A stretch of 64,000 bases of DNA from Streptomyces sp. NBC_00285 (GTDB taxonomy: Bacteria > Actinomycetota > Actinomycetes > Streptomycetales > Streptomycetaceae). The position numbers were made by a program, and so were the translations under genes. Position 1 is the stretch's first letter, and every line of letters starts with the position of its first letter. Positions 26,935 to 36,092 of the stretch are shown piece after piece. Where the stretch lies: NCBI RefSeq assembly GCF_036174265.1, contig NZ_CP108055.1, positions 9,982,001-10,046,000 of the forward strand, given 5' to 3'. Under the pieces are notes generated by a model. The model was not told the origin of the DNA, ran no database searches, and worked only from the letters and a program-made list of their open reading frames with translations.

Positions 26935-27941
26935 ACGGCGGCTCTCCGGGCGTCGTCGCTGTCGTCGGTGCAGTCCACGAGGATCTTCATCACGTCTCCG
27001 CCGCCTTCCAGCGCTTCGAAGGCGGCCGGTGCCTGGGTGAGCGGGACGACCTTGCTGATCATCCGCTCTGCCGGAACGGTGCCGTCCGCGACCAGTGCCA
27101 CCGCCCTCTCGAAGTCGGAGCGGTCGTACAACCGGGCCCCGACGAGGGTGAGTTCGCGCCAGAAGAAGCGGTGCAGGTTGATCTCGCGGGGGCGGGGGTG
27201 GATGGCGACGAGACACAGCCGGCCGCGCACGCCGAGCACCTCGAAGGCGACGTCCGCCCCCGCGTCCCCGGTCCACTCCCGCACCAGTACCGGCACGTCG
27301 TCGTCGGCCGGGTTCCACGCGGTCAGCCCCAGCTCCTCGGCGAGCAGCCTCCGGTGGGCGCTCAGCTCGACCACTCGTACGTCCGCCCCGGCGGCCCGGG
27401 CCACCAGTGCGATCAGGACGCCGACCGGGCCGCCACCGACGACGACCCGCTCGCCGTCGCGCACTTCGGCCCGGCCGACGTCGTGCACGGCGACCGCGGT
27501 GGGTTCGACGAGGGCGGCCCGGTCCAGGGGGAGGGAGTCGGGCAGTCGTATGAGAGTGGAGGCGGGCACGGTCCAGCGCTGCTGCATGGCGCCGGGGGAG
27601 TCGATGCCGATGAAGTCCAGGTGCTGGCAGATGTGCTGGTGGCCGTTGCGGCAGGCCGCGCAGGCGTCGTCCCAGAGCAGCGGCATCACGGTGACCGCGT
27701 CGCCGGGTGCCCAGTTTTCGACGTCCGGGCCCACCCGGACGACATGGCCGGCCATCTCGTGCCCGAGGACGGCGGGCACGGCGACCGGGGCGTCCATGTC
27801 GCCGTGGAAGATGTGCAGGTCGGTTCCGCAGATGCCGACGTAGGCGGGGGCCAGCTCCACCTCACCGGGTCCCGGCGGCGCGCTGAGGGCCGGGGCCGTG
27901 TCGAGGGTGCGGGCGGACAGATATCGGGCGGCTAGTGTCAT
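26931..27941 (-). CDS. Zinc-dependent medium-chain alcohol/sugar dehydrogenase
   Basis: 336 residues. Catalytic zinc ligands Cys38 (GICGTDLH), His61 and Glu62 (GHEMAG); structural-zinc loop with Cys94, Cys97 and Cys105. The Rossmann fold has VVGGGPVGVLIAL. The family oxidises sugar alcohols or sugar acids with NAD. The stretch GADVAFEVLGVRGRLCLV is about 20 residues shorter than usual: the segment between the strand ending in FEV and the VRGR strand is missing, which suggests an in-frame deletion that may harm cofactor binding. It lies 125 bases downstream of the lactonase in the probable fucose operon. Confidence 0.85.
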   Translation of the reverse strand: MTLAARYLSARTLDTAPALSAPPGPGEVELAPAYVGICGTDLHIFHGDMDAPVAVPAVLGHEMAGHVVRVGPDVENWAPGDAVTVMPLLWDDACAACRNGHQHICQHLDFIGIDSPGAMQQRWTVPASTLIRLPDSLPLDRAALVEPTAVAVHDVGRAEVRDGERVVVGGGPVGVLIALVARAAGADVRVVELSAHRRLLAEELGLTAWNPADDDVPVLVREWTGDAGADVAFEVLGVRGRLCLVAIHPRPREINLHRFFWRELTLVGARLYDRSDFERAVALVADGTVPAERMISKVVPLTQAPAAFEALEGGGDVMKILVDCTDDSDDARRAAV

Positions 27942-28066
27942 GGGAGGTCGGAGTCCCTTCGGCGCGCACCGGGGTATGCGGAAGCCAGGGAACGGCCTCC
28001 GTGACGGTGTGTCCGACGCTGGTCGGTGCGGTGCGGTGCGGTGCGGTGCAGCAGGGTGGGGTGGGG

Positions 28067-28972
28067 TCAGGTCGTCGCAGCGGGGGCGTCGCCCTCTGCG
28101 ACGGCGGGGGCAAGGCCGTAGAACGCTCTCGCGGTGCCGACCAGGAGTGCGTCGACGTCGCTCTCGCTCCAGCCGGTGAGCAGTTCGTCCACGGTGGCGG
28201 CCCACCGGTTCCAGCTGCCGGCGAGGTCGGCGACCGGCCAGTCCGAGCCGAACATCAGCCGCTCGGGCCCGAAGGCGGAGACCAGTACGTCCCAGGCGGG
28301 GCGGATGTCGGCGGTGGTCCAGCGGGAGTGGTCGGCCTCCGTGATCAGCCCGGAGACCTTGCACACCACCTGCGGGTGTGCGGCCAGCTGCCGGATCCCG
28401 CGTTCCCAGTCCGCGATGTCCTGTCGGGCGATGTCCGGCTTGCCCGCGTGGTTGAGGACCTGGGGCAGGTCGGGGAGGCGTTCCGCGAGGCGGATCGCCT
28501 GATCGAGCTGGTGGTCGCGTACGAGCACGTCGTAGTGCAGTCCGCGGTCCCGGGCCGCCCGCAATCCTCTTTCCACATCGGGGCGTTGCAGCCAGTGAGG
28601 GTCCGTCTCGCTCTGGACGAGGTGTCGCAGGGAGCGCAGGTACCCGCCGCCCGGCCCGGCGAGCAGCGCGTCGAGCACGTCCCCGATCGACGAGGACGTC
28701 AGGTCGGCCCAGCCGACCACGGCCTGGATCAGCGGCTCCTGTGCGGCGAGCGCGAGCAGGTCCTCGGTCTCGGCGACCTCCGCGACGCACTGGACGACCA
28801 CCGTGCCGTGCAGGTGCCGGCCCGCGATGGGGTGAGTGGCGGTGGAGCGCAGGTCATTCGGGGTGAAGGTACGGCGGATCGATGCCACGCCGGGGTCGTC
28901 CAGCCAGGGCTGCGGACGTTGGGAGAGGTCCCACAGGTGGTGGTGGGCGTCGACGAGCACGGGTGCGTTCAC
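28067..28972 (-). CDS. Amidohydrolase-2 family lactonase (L-fucono/L-rhamnono-lactonase type)
   Basis: 301 residues. The metal-site motifs are VDAHHHLWD (7-15), NHAGKP (His about 175) and GSDWPV with the catalytic Asp (about 245), typical of the lactonase branch of the amidohydrolase superfamily. The predicted reaction is hydrolysis of the aldonolactone made by the aldose dehydrogenase to the open sugar acid in the cytoplasm. The gene lies 37 bases after the mutarotase gene in the same operon. Confidence 0.88.
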   Translation of the reverse strand: MNAPVLVDAHHHLWDLSQRPQPWLDDPGVASIRRTFTPNDLRSTATHPIAGRHLHGTVVVQCVAEVAETEDLLALAAQEPLIQAVVGWADLTSSSIGDVLDALLAGPGGGYLRSLRHLVQSETDPHWLQRPDVERGLRAARDRGLHYDVLVRDHQLDQAIRLAERLPDLPQVLNHAGKPDIARQDIADWERGIRQLAAHPQVVCKVSGLITEADHSRWTTADIRPAWDVLVSAFGPERLMFGSDWPVADLAGSWNRWAATVDELLTGWSESDVDALLVGTARAFYGLAPAVAEGDAPAATT

Positions 28973-29009
28973 GGGTGGTCCCAGTCGGGTCGGGCTGGTG
29001 CGGGCCGGG

Positions 29010-29357
29010 TCAGGCGGTGGCGTCGTCGCCGGGCGGGCTCAGGTGCCAGATCTCGGGGAGCTCGCTCCACTGGCGGCCCTCGCCCCGGTCGGGGAAGGGC
29101 TCCTGGCAGGGGTCGGTGAGCTTCCACCAGCGCTGGGTCTCGGGATCGGCCTCGATGGAGGACATGTCCGCCTCGAAGTCGTCGCCGTGGTACTCCATGT
29201 AGGCGAACAGCACGTCACCGTGGAGGAAGATGCTGTAGTTGCGGATGTCCGCCCGGAGCAGGGCGGCTTCGACGCCGGGCCACACGGCGGAGTGGAGCCG
29301 GAGGTACTCCTCGCGGTGTTCGGGCCGGAGCCTGATGGTCTGGGCGATGCGCTTCAC
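29010..29357 (-). CDS. L-rhamnose/L-fucose mutarotase
   Basis: 115 residues of the RhaM/FucU-like small ferredoxin-fold mutarotase family: EYLRLHSAVWPGVEAAL near the N-terminus, NYSIFLHGDVLFAYMEY in the middle, WWKLTDPCQEP near the end. It interconverts alpha and beta anomers of the deoxy sugar, speeding entry into the anomer-specific dehydrogenase. The GTG start overlaps the stop of the upstream gene by 4 bases (GTGA), so the two are coupled. The family name cannot tell fucose from rhamnose; the GH29 fucosidase in the window favours fucose. Confidence 0.88.
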   Translation of the reverse strand: MKRIAQTIRLRPEHREEYLRLHSAVWPGVEAALLRADIRNYSIFLHGDVLFAYMEYHGDDFEADMSSIEADPETQRWWKLTDPCQEPFPDRGEGRQWSELPEIWHLSPPGDDATA

Positions 29358-31354
29358 GCCGATTCCCCTGTCATGTCATGGGAGTTGGAGCCGTCGAACG
29401 GTGTGCGGTAGCTGGGTGTGCCGGTGCGCAGGCCGAGCCGCAGGGTGAGCCGGATACGGGTGGAGGCGGGCAGACGGACCGTCAGATACGGACCGTCGCA
29501 CGGCACTTCGGCCTCGGAGATGACCGGCTCGGTGTGTCCGTAGTCGTACATGTCGCCGATCCAGCCGTCGTCGGCGCAGGTCGTGTACCGGATGCCGGTG
29601 ATGGTGTGCTCGGCGAACGCGCCCGCCTGGACGATGACCGTGCGGTCTCTGCCGGGGGAGAGGTTGACGAGTTCGACGGTGGTTGCCTCGGGGTCGATGG
29701 AGGTGACCAGGGCGGCGACGTCGGCGGGCAGGCCGGCGCGGCGGGCGTCGGCGTCGTGGTAGCGCAGCCGCGCCTGTTGGAGACCGCCCTGGTACAGCAC
29801 CTGGGGGCCGCCCCAGGTCAGCTGCACCAGGGCCTCGGTGACCACCGGGTTGCACAGCTGCCACACATGGATGTCGGCCTCGGGCACGTCCAGGTCGCCG
29901 TAGCGGTCGATGCGCCGCAGCCGGTGGCGGACCTGGGCCTGGGCGGCCGCGAGGATCCGCTCGGGGTAGCCGGGGTCGTCGCCGGCGAGGAAGGCGAACC
30001 ACGCCTTCTCGTGACCGGAGTCCTCCTTGGACCGGAACGGCCGCACGGTGCGCCAGTCGATTGCGTCCGCTTCGCGCAGTCCCTCCAGCCGGGCCCGGTC
30101 GGCCTGGGAGGAGGTGTGGTGCCACAGGGCCACTGGCACGGGGGGAGTGGCCGGGTTGTAGTCGAACCAGCCGGAGTCGTTGTGGCGGAACGGCAGGTGC
30201 GGTGTGGGCGTGTGACGGTCCGGCCCGAGTTCCACCGCCCACTTGGAGGGCAGGCTGGAGTCGGCCTCGGTGTAGGGCATGACCTTGGCGTGGCCTATGA
30301 GGGTGTCGAGTGAGGTGGCGACCATGGAGAGGTAGTCGTCGTCGCCGGTGACCGTGGCCGCCGCGAGTGCGGCCACGCAGGCCGCGTGTCCGACGCTGTG
30401 CCAGCCGTGCGGCCAGGACCAGCCGTAGTGGCCGCCGTACCAGCGCCCCTCCAGCAGGCTGCCGACGTCGCCGTCCGGGCCGACGTTGTCCGGGATCAGG
30501 CCGCCCTGTTCGCGGGTGCGTTCGCGCCAGGCGCCCACGTACTCGATGATCCAGGCGCGGTAGCGCTCCTGGCCGGACAGGATCCAGGCGTTGAGGACCA
30601 GGCCGGCCGCGGCGAGGTTGACCGCGGTGTCGCCGACGCCCGTCCGGTCGCGCATCTGGTTTCCGAGGCGCGGGTCCGCCGACAGGGGGAAGGGGCCGTT
30701 CGCGGCCTCGGGGATCCAGTCGAGGGGGAAGCCGTACGTCTGCGCCTCCTTGGGCAGCCAGGGGTAGACGTCGCCGTCGAACAGGCCGGTGCGCTCGGGG
30801 TCGCTGCCGTTGTGCGGGCGGGTGATGATGCGGTGGGCGGGGTCGTAGTTGCCGTTGGCGGGGTCGACGTACAGCTCGGCGAAGCGCAGGGCGCGCTCAC
30901 GCCAGCGGTCGGGGGCGGCCATGGACAGGAAGTAGAGCAGCAGCAGGCTCTCGCCCTGGTGGAACCAGTCGTAGCCGCGCTCGAACTCGTCGCGCAGCAT
31001 GTCCAGTTCGGTCAGCTGCCGGGTCACGCCCTCCCAGTGCTTCTCGCTGGCGGGCAGCAGGTCGTCGGCGCCGCCGAGGAGGTACAGCTGGGGCCAGTTG
31101 AAGAACACCTCGTAGAAGTCGTCCACGCCGTCGCGGGTGGTGAGCGGGCCGGTGTAGTTCAGCCGTCCGTCGGGGCCGGTGAAGTCGCGGGCGAAGCGGC
31201 GCCAGGCGTCGTCGAGGAGGTCGAACAGAGCGCGCTGGGCGATGGCCCAGCCGGGGGGTTCGAGCAACGGAACTCCGGCCGAGATGTCGGGTGCGGGCCG
31301 GTCGCAGGCCGGGGTGTCGTCTCCGGATGAGTGGGGGTCGAGGCTGTGGGGCAT
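29354..31354 (-). CDS. 666-residue cytoplasmic protein of a sugar-catabolic operon, function unknown
   Basis: The start ATG at 31354 gives 666 residues without a signal peptide. The first 470 residues are mainly helical with many Trp/His/Tyr patches (NWPQLYLLGG, YDWFHQGESLLLLYFLS, GHYGWSWPHGWHSVGHA), an arrangement that recalls (alpha/alpha)6-barrel carbohydrate enzymes. The last 150 or so are beta-rich, as in the trailing sandwich of such enzymes. I do not recognise the catalytic residues or the CAZy family. It lies 8 bases after the permease gene and is coupled to the mutarotase gene, so a role in intracellular processing of the imported fucosylated oligosaccharide is the natural guess. Confidence 0.7.
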   Translation of the reverse strand: MPHSLDPHSSGDDTPACDRPAPDISAGVPLLEPPGWAIAQRALFDLLDDAWRRFARDFTGPDGRLNYTGPLTTRDGVDDFYEVFFNWPQLYLLGGADDLLPASEKHWEGVTRQLTELDMLRDEFERGYDWFHQGESLLLLYFLSMAAPDRWRERALRFAELYVDPANGNYDPAHRIITRPHNGSDPERTGLFDGDVYPWLPKEAQTYGFPLDWIPEAANGPFPLSADPRLGNQMRDRTGVGDTAVNLAAAGLVLNAWILSGQERYRAWIIEYVGAWRERTREQGGLIPDNVGPDGDVGSLLEGRWYGGHYGWSWPHGWHSVGHAACVAALAAATVTGDDDYLSMVATSLDTLIGHAKVMPYTEADSSLPSKWAVELGPDRHTPTPHLPFRHNDSGWFDYNPATPPVPVALWHHTSSQADRARLEGLREADAIDWRTVRPFRSKEDSGHEKAWFAFLAGDDPGYPERILAAAQAQVRHRLRRIDRYGDLDVPEADIHVWQLCNPVVTEALVQLTWGGPQVLYQGGLQQARLRYHDADARRAGLPADVAALVTSIDPEATTVELVNLSPGRDRTVIVQAGAFAEHTITGIRYTTCADDGWIGDMYDYGHTEPVISEAEVPCDGPYLTVRLPASTRIRLTLRLGLRTGTPSYRTPFDGSNSHDMTGESA

Positions 31355-31362
31355 GAGAGCTG

Positions 31363-32337
31363 TTACTCCTTGGTGGCGCCGGCGAGCATTCCGCTGACCA
31401 GGAAGCGCTGGGCGAACAGGAACACGACGAGTACCGGTGTGATGGCGACCAGCGTGGCCAGTGCCAGTTGCGGGCGTTGGATGGCGAGGTTGCCGACGGT
31501 CGGGTTGAACGACGGCACGTTGCTGAGCAGGCTTCCAACGCCCACCTGGATGGGCATCTGGTTGCTGTCGGGGAGCATCACGTAGGGCAGGAAGTAGTTC
31601 GTCCAGTTGGCGACGAAGCTGAAGAAGCCCACCAGCGCAATGACCGGGGTGGCCAGTGGCAGCGCGATGTGCCGGAAGACGCCGAACTCCGAGCAGCCGT
31701 CCATGCGCGCCGCTGCCAGCAGGTCCTTGGGCACGGCGGTGGTGAAGTAGATGTACGTCAGATACACGCCGAACGGGTAGAACGAGTACGGCAGGATGAT
31801 CGACCACATCGTGCCGATCAGGCGCACCGCGTTGAGCTCCAGGAACAGCGGCACCACCAGCGTGGCGTTCGGCATCAGCATCACGACCAGGGTCGCGATC
31901 AGCAGCGTGCGCCGGCCGCGGAACTCGGTCATCGCCAGCGCGTACCCGGCCGGAATGGCCAGGCCGAGCGTGATGACCAGCGAGATCGCGGCGTAGACGG
32001 CGGAGTTGCGCAGCCACAGCAGGATGGCGTCGTCCTGGAAGGCGGTGAGCGCGTGCCAGTTGGCCGACAGGGCGTGCCAGGACCCGAAGGACAGGGGGTT
32101 GTCGTGGACCAGCTGCTGGTCGGTCTTGGTCGCCGCGAGCAGCAGCCAGATGACCGGGAGCACGAAGAACACCACGAAGACGACGAGCACCGAGCCCGCC
32201 AGCAGCCGCGAGGCCACGTGCCGCTGGGGGCGGCTGCGGTGCCGCGTTTCCCCGTGTCGGCTTGGGCTCATGACGTTCGTATCCCGTTCCGTGCGTGGGG
32301 CGCCGGCATGGGGAGTGGGTCGTGTTTCAGTCGGCAT
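31363..32337 (-). CDS. Sugar ABC transporter permease (MalG/UgpE type)
   Basis: About 325 residues from the ATG at 32337, which overlaps the end of the other permease gene by 11 bases; an ATG at 32271 is the alternative. Six hydrophobic segments, and the EAA loop AAARMDGCSEFGVFRHIALPL that contacts the ATPase. It forms half of the membrane channel for the substrate delivered by the lipoprotein encoded two genes upstream. No ATPase gene is present in the operon; in Streptomyces such importers normally use the shared ATPase MsiK. Confidence 0.9.
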   Translation of the reverse strand: MPTETRPTPHAGAPRTERDTNVMSPSRHGETRHRSRPQRHVASRLLAGSVLVVFVVFFVLPVIWLLLAATKTDQQLVHDNPLSFGSWHALSANWHALTAFQDDAILLWLRNSAVYAAISLVITLGLAIPAGYALAMTEFRGRRTLLIATLVVMLMPNATLVVPLFLELNAVRLIGTMWSIILPYSFYPFGVYLTYIYFTTAVPKDLLAAARMDGCSEFGVFRHIALPLATPVIALVGFFSFVANWTNYFLPYVMLPDSNQMPIQVGVGSLLSNVPSFNPTVGNLAIQRPQLALATLVAITPVLVVFLFAQRFLVSGMLAGATKE

Positions 32338-33241
32338 CGAAGAACCCCGATCGTGCGACGAAGACACCGGCGACCGACATGCTGACGACCAGGAGTTCCA
32401 CCGAGACGGCGGCGGCGCCGTTGATGTTGTTCATCTGGAAGGCGAAGTCGTAGGTGAGCTGGTTGAGCGAGTAGTCGCGTCCGGCCACGCCCGTGCTGGC
32501 GAGGGAGAGCAGCTGCGGCTCGACGAAGAGCTGGGCGCCGCCCGCGAAGGCCAGGATCACCATGTACACGATCCATTTGCGGAGCATGGGGATCTGCACC
32601 CGCCAGGCGGTCTGCCAGCCGTTCGCGCCGTCGATCCGGGCGGCCTCCATGACGTCCTGGGGGATGTTGTTGAGTGCGCCGTACATGACGACGATCCAGC
32701 CGCCCGCGCCGGTCCAGAACGCGATGATCGTGAACAGCAGCGCCAGGTTCCCCGGGGCGATGACCTCGCCGAAGGTGTGGAATCCCAGCGTCCCCAGCAG
32801 GGAGCTGACCGGGCTGACCGTCGGGTCGAGCATGAACAGCCACACCAGGACGCTCGCGGCGCCGGCGAGGGCGCCGGGGATGTAGTAGAGGAAGCGCAGT
32901 GCCTGACTGAGCGGCCCGGAGGACAGTTTGTGCAGGAGCAGCGCCAGGACCACCACGAACACCACGAGGGACAGGAGCCAGAAGACCAGGTACAGGGCCA
33001 CGTGGCTCAGGGAGTCGACGAAGCGGAAGTCCTGTGCCGTGGTGACGAAGTTGGAGATGCCGGTGAAGGTGCCTCCGGCGTCGGTGAACGCGAAGTAGAT
33101 GGCGTAACAGGTCGGAAGGACGCCGAAGGCGATCAGCAGCAGTACGTAGCCGGCGACGAATGCCGCGCCTGCCCGGCTCTGCCGGGAGGTGCCGCGAGGG
33201 CGCCTGCGGACAGAGCCGGCCGAGGAGTGCGCGACGGTCAC
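32327..33241 (-). CDS. Sugar ABC transporter permease (MalF/UgpA type)
   Basis: 304 residues from a GTG at 33241 that overlaps the binding-protein stop (GTGA). Six transmembrane segments, with a large first periplasmic loop region after helix 1, and the EAA motif EAARIDGANGWQTAWRVQIPM. It pairs with the downstream permease. The longer upstream open frame is inside the binding-protein gene and is not used. Confidence 0.9.
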   Translation of the reverse strand: MTVAHSSAGSVRRRPRGTSRQSRAGAAFVAGYVLLLIAFGVLPTCYAIYFAFTDAGGTFTGISNFVTTAQDFRFVDSLSHVALYLVFWLLSLVVFVVVLALLLHKLSSGPLSQALRFLYYIPGALAGAASVLVWLFMLDPTVSPVSSLLGTLGFHTFGEVIAPGNLALLFTIIAFWTGAGGWIVVMYGALNNIPQDVMEAARIDGANGWQTAWRVQIPMLRKWIVYMVILAFAGGAQLFVEPQLLSLASTGVAGRDYSLNQLTYDFAFQMNNINGAAAVSVELLVVSMSVAGVFVARSGFFDAD

Positions 33242-34602
33242 TGGGAGACCTTGTAGCCGTTGGACTTGGCGTACTTGACGATCGAGTCCTGCCAGGCGGG
33301 CAGCAGCGATTCGATGGTCTTTCCCTGTGTGATGCCGGGCTTGACGGTCGCGGCCCAGATCGCCTCCTGGCTGAACTGTCCCGAGCCCCACTCGGACCAC
33401 ACCTGCGAGGAGGCGTCCTTGAGCGGCGTGAGGTCCCCGGCGAAGTACCCCGAGGCGGCCTGTGCCTTGAGCCAGTTCTCGGCGGCGGGCGCGTAGGCCG
33501 GGAAGCCCGGCGCCTTCTCACCCTGGTAGGCGTTGTCGGTGGTGACCCACTTCAGGAAGTCGGTGGCCGACTTGATGTGGCTGGAGTGCTGGGACAGCAG
33601 CCAGGTGCCGCCGCCGACGTTGCCGGTGGACGGCGAGGTGTCTCCCTGCCACTGCGGGACAGGTGCCACCGCGATCTGCTTCGCCGGGGTCTTGAGGCCG
33701 TCCTTGAACACCGCGCCGCCGTACCACGCCGGGCCCGGCATGAGCAGGACCTTGTCGGCGTTGTTCTTGCCGAAGTCGGTGCTGAAGACGCCGCTGATGG
33801 ACATGGTCTTGTTCTTGATCAGTACGTCCAGCAGCTTGGCCATCTTGGTGCAGGCCTCGCTGGTGGTGTTGACCGAGACGGACTTGGGGCCGGTGATGTG
33901 GTTGGCGCCGCACTTGCTCGCCCACAGGTAGATCTCGGGGGTGAAGGAGTCACCGGCGTCGCCCACGAGGTAGCCGGGGTGCTCCTTGGCGACCTTTTCG
34001 CCGAGCGCCTGGAACTCCTCCCAGGTCGTCGGGACCGTGTAGCCGAACTTCTTCAGCAGCGGTGCGTTGTACCAGAGCACCGCCTGGGAGAGGTCGTTGC
34101 GCAGGCAGTACAGGGTGCCGTCGACCGTGCAGACGTCGTTGGCGCCCTTGGCGAACCCGCCCAGGGTCGCGTCCGGGATCAGGCCCTTGTTCAGCGGCGC
34201 CGCGAAGCCGGCGTCCACCGCCCAGCTCGCCTCGTTGTTCTGGGAACTGAAGACGACGTCCGGCCAGCCCTTTTGGGTGCGGTTGAACAACTGGACCTTC
34301 GTCTGGAGGTAGTTCGAGCCGTTCGCGTCGCCGTCGTAGTTGACGATGTCCATCTTCACGTCCGGGTGCGATGCCTGGTACTGCTTCGCGGCGTCCATGC
34401 GGGTCGCATCCACCCAGACGGTCAACGCCCCGTCGTTCTGGGCGGCTTGGGCGAAGCCGTCCTTGGTCGTGCCGGTCGTGCCGCCACCGCCGCCACAGGC
34501 GGTCACGGTGAGCAGCACGGTGGCGGCACAGCCCGCCAGCAACGCGGCACGCCTCCTGCTGGTCCCTGTCTCCTGGCCGGCCGAGGACTTGTAGACGGAC
34601 AT
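33238..34602 (-). CDS. Extracellular sugar-binding lipoprotein of the ABC transporter
   Basis: 454 residues from the ATG at 34602 (GGAG 7 bases upstream; the frame allows 4 more codons). Lipobox LTVTAC with the lipidated Cys about residue 36, then a Gly/Thr-rich tether. The rest is a family 1 solute-binding protein: NLRNDLSQAVLWYN-like region, and Trp/Tyr residues for stacking sugars. It captures the sugar outside and hands it to the permeases. It is first in the minus-strand operon, and the divergent GntR gene is its likely regulator. Confidence 0.9.
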   Translation of the reverse strand: MSVYKSSAGQETGTSRRRAALLAGCAATVLLTVTACGGGGGTTGTTKDGFAQAAQNDGALTVWVDATRMDAAKQYQASHPDVKMDIVNYDGDANGSNYLQTKVQLFNRTQKGWPDVVFSSQNNEASWAVDAGFAAPLNKGLIPDATLGGFAKGANDVCTVDGTLYCLRNDLSQAVLWYNAPLLKKFGYTVPTTWEEFQALGEKVAKEHPGYLVGDAGDSFTPEIYLWASKCGANHITGPKSVSVNTTSEACTKMAKLLDVLIKNKTMSISGVFSTDFGKNNADKVLLMPGPAWYGGAVFKDGLKTPAKQIAVAPVPQWQGDTSPSTGNVGGGTWLLSQHSSHIKSATDFLKWVTTDNAYQGEKAPGFPAYAPAAENWLKAQAASGYFAGDLTPLKDASSQVWSEWGSGQFSQEAIWAATVKPGITQGKTIESLLPAWQDSIVKYAKSNGYKVSQ

Positions 34603-34903
34603 GAGCGACTCCACTCGGTTTGCGTGAGGCTGACGGCTCTGTCATTACCGCCGCGGAAGAAATTAGCCGCCATACCGAAGAGTCAGTCAAGGGGTGTGTA
34701 GGTCTTTTCTTGAGATTCGGCGTGCAGGCCAAGCTGACTACGGCGAGTCATATACGCTGCTAAAACGGCACTAATACTCCTGATTCGTACGCGAATCCGC
34801 GATCAAGAGCCCAAAATGAGTACGACTTATTAGATCGCTTGGGTTACGATGAACGCGGTTTAAGGATGATCAGTCGTCGTCGCAGTAGCCGGAGGCAGGA
34901 CAC
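34603..34903. promoter_or_regulatory. Divergent promoter region of the sugar operon and the GntR gene
   Basis: This 301-base gap is markedly richer in A+T than its neighbours (for instance around 34660-34860), as expected for promoters. It contains the inverted repeat GATTCG-TACG-CGAATC at 34782-34797, a candidate operator. No -10/-35 pair was firmly recognised, and no TNGTNNNACNA FadR box was found. Confidence 0.55.
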
Positions 34904-35662
34904 ATGAACGACACGCCCTGCGTGGCGGCAGAGGTGAACGGCGCGGACGAGCGGCGCGACTACCGGCCCGGATACGAGGTCGTGGCGGAGCGGATCATCG
35001 CGTTCATCGCCGAATCGCGCCTGGTCCCCGGCGACCGGATCCCCACCGAGAAGGACCTGGCCCAGCAGCTGGGCATCGGCCGGGGTGTTGTCCGAGATGC
35101 CGTGAAGATCCTCTCGGCGCTCGGCCGGGTGCGGGCGCACAAGGGCCGCGGACTGTTCGTCGCGGACGACGACGGCATGCTGATCAGCAGTCGCCGGGGC
35201 GGCTTCTTCCGTCCCGTGGACCTCGATCACGTGCTGATGCTGTTCGAGTTCCGCCGGGTTCAGGAGACGGCTGCCGCACAGCTCGCGGCCACTCGGGCCA
35301 CGCCCGCCGAACTGCACACCATCGAGGTGGCCATGCAGCAGTGCCGGCACGGCTACGTCCACGGCGAGATCGACGTCTTCAACCAGGCGGACGACGATTT
35401 CCACGCGGCGGTGGCCGCGGCTTCGCACAACACCTTTCTCGGCAACGCGGTGCGCGACGCCCGCCGACTGCAGCGTCAGTCCAGCGCGATCGTCCACGAC
35501 ACCTTCGGCGAGGGCACCGCGGCCGCGGTCGAGGAGCATGAGGCGATCTACCGCGCCATTCGCGACGGCCGCCCCGACGAGGCCGCCGAGGCCACGGCCG
35601 TCCACCTCGACCGGACGCTGGAAGACTACCGACGAGAGATCCAGCGACGCCTGTTCGGCTGA
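34904..35662 (+). CDS. FadR-type GntR-family transcriptional regulator (FCD domain)
   Basis: 252 residues, GGAGG 8 bases before ATG. The winged helix-turn-helix is about 27-90 (PTEKDLAQQLGIGRGVVRDAVKIL), and the helical FCD effector domain about 110-240, with metal-binding residues Asp (FNQADDDFH) and His in HEAIYRAI. FCD regulators respond to sugar acids or organic acids, fitting control of the divergent fucose-type operon by a pathway intermediate such as fuconate or ketodeoxyfuconate. About 160 bases past its stop lies a second, broken FCD fragment. Confidence 0.9.
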   Translation: MNDTPCVAAEVNGADERRDYRPGYEVVAERIIAFIAESRLVPGDRIPTEKDLAQQLGIGRGVVRDAVKILSALGRVRAHKGRGLFVADDDGMLISSRRGGFFRPVDLDHVLMLFEFRRVQETAAAQLAATRATPAELHTIEVAMQQCRHGYVHGEIDVFNQADDDFHAAVAAASHNTFLGNAVRDARRLQRQSSAIVHDTFGEGTAAAVEEHEAIYRAIRDGRPDEAAEATAVHLDRTLEDYRREIQRRLFG

Positions 35663-35817
35663 CCGTTGCGCCGGCGCATGCCTGGCAGCTGTCAGAAGGT
35701 GATGAGTCGCCGGCCCTGATCGTCGATACCGGCGACCGGCCATTCAGCGATCGGCCGGCGGCATGACCGGAGAACCCAGCCTGTTGGTGCCGGCGGACCT
35801 GGGGCCCGTCGGTGACG

Positions 35818-36054
35818 TCACGGCTGCGGGGCCGGTCGGCGGCTCGCCCATGCCCGAGCGATGAACTCGCGCATCGCGAGGGCGGCTTCCGCGGCGTCAC
35901 GATGGTGGAGCAGCTCGAGTATGGCCACGTGCTCGCCCAGTGACACGGTCAAGCCGTCGCGGGTTGAGTGACCGTTGTAGAGGCGTGACAGGCGGGCCTT
36001 GCCGTGAACGCTGCGGATGATCGCTTGACCCAGGAGGTTCCTGGAAGCCCTCAT
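35818..36054 (-). pseudogene. FCD-domain fragment of a second GntR regulator
   Basis: 78 residues on the minus strand reading TVSLGEHVAILELLHHRDAAEA and MREFIARAWA, the last two helices of an FCD domain. The DNA-binding domain and most of the effector domain are missing. It is not a copy of the neighbouring intact GntR protein's C-terminus, since the sequences differ clearly. Confidence 0.75.
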
Positions 36055-36092
36055 GATCGCGCCTGCGGCGACTCGCGTGAGATCATCCGTCC

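Noticed and set aside
28021..28055. Tandem GGTGC repeats between the dehydrogenase and lactonase genes
   Set aside because: Only about five short copies; a simple-sequence run with no evidence of function and no CRISPR-like spacers.
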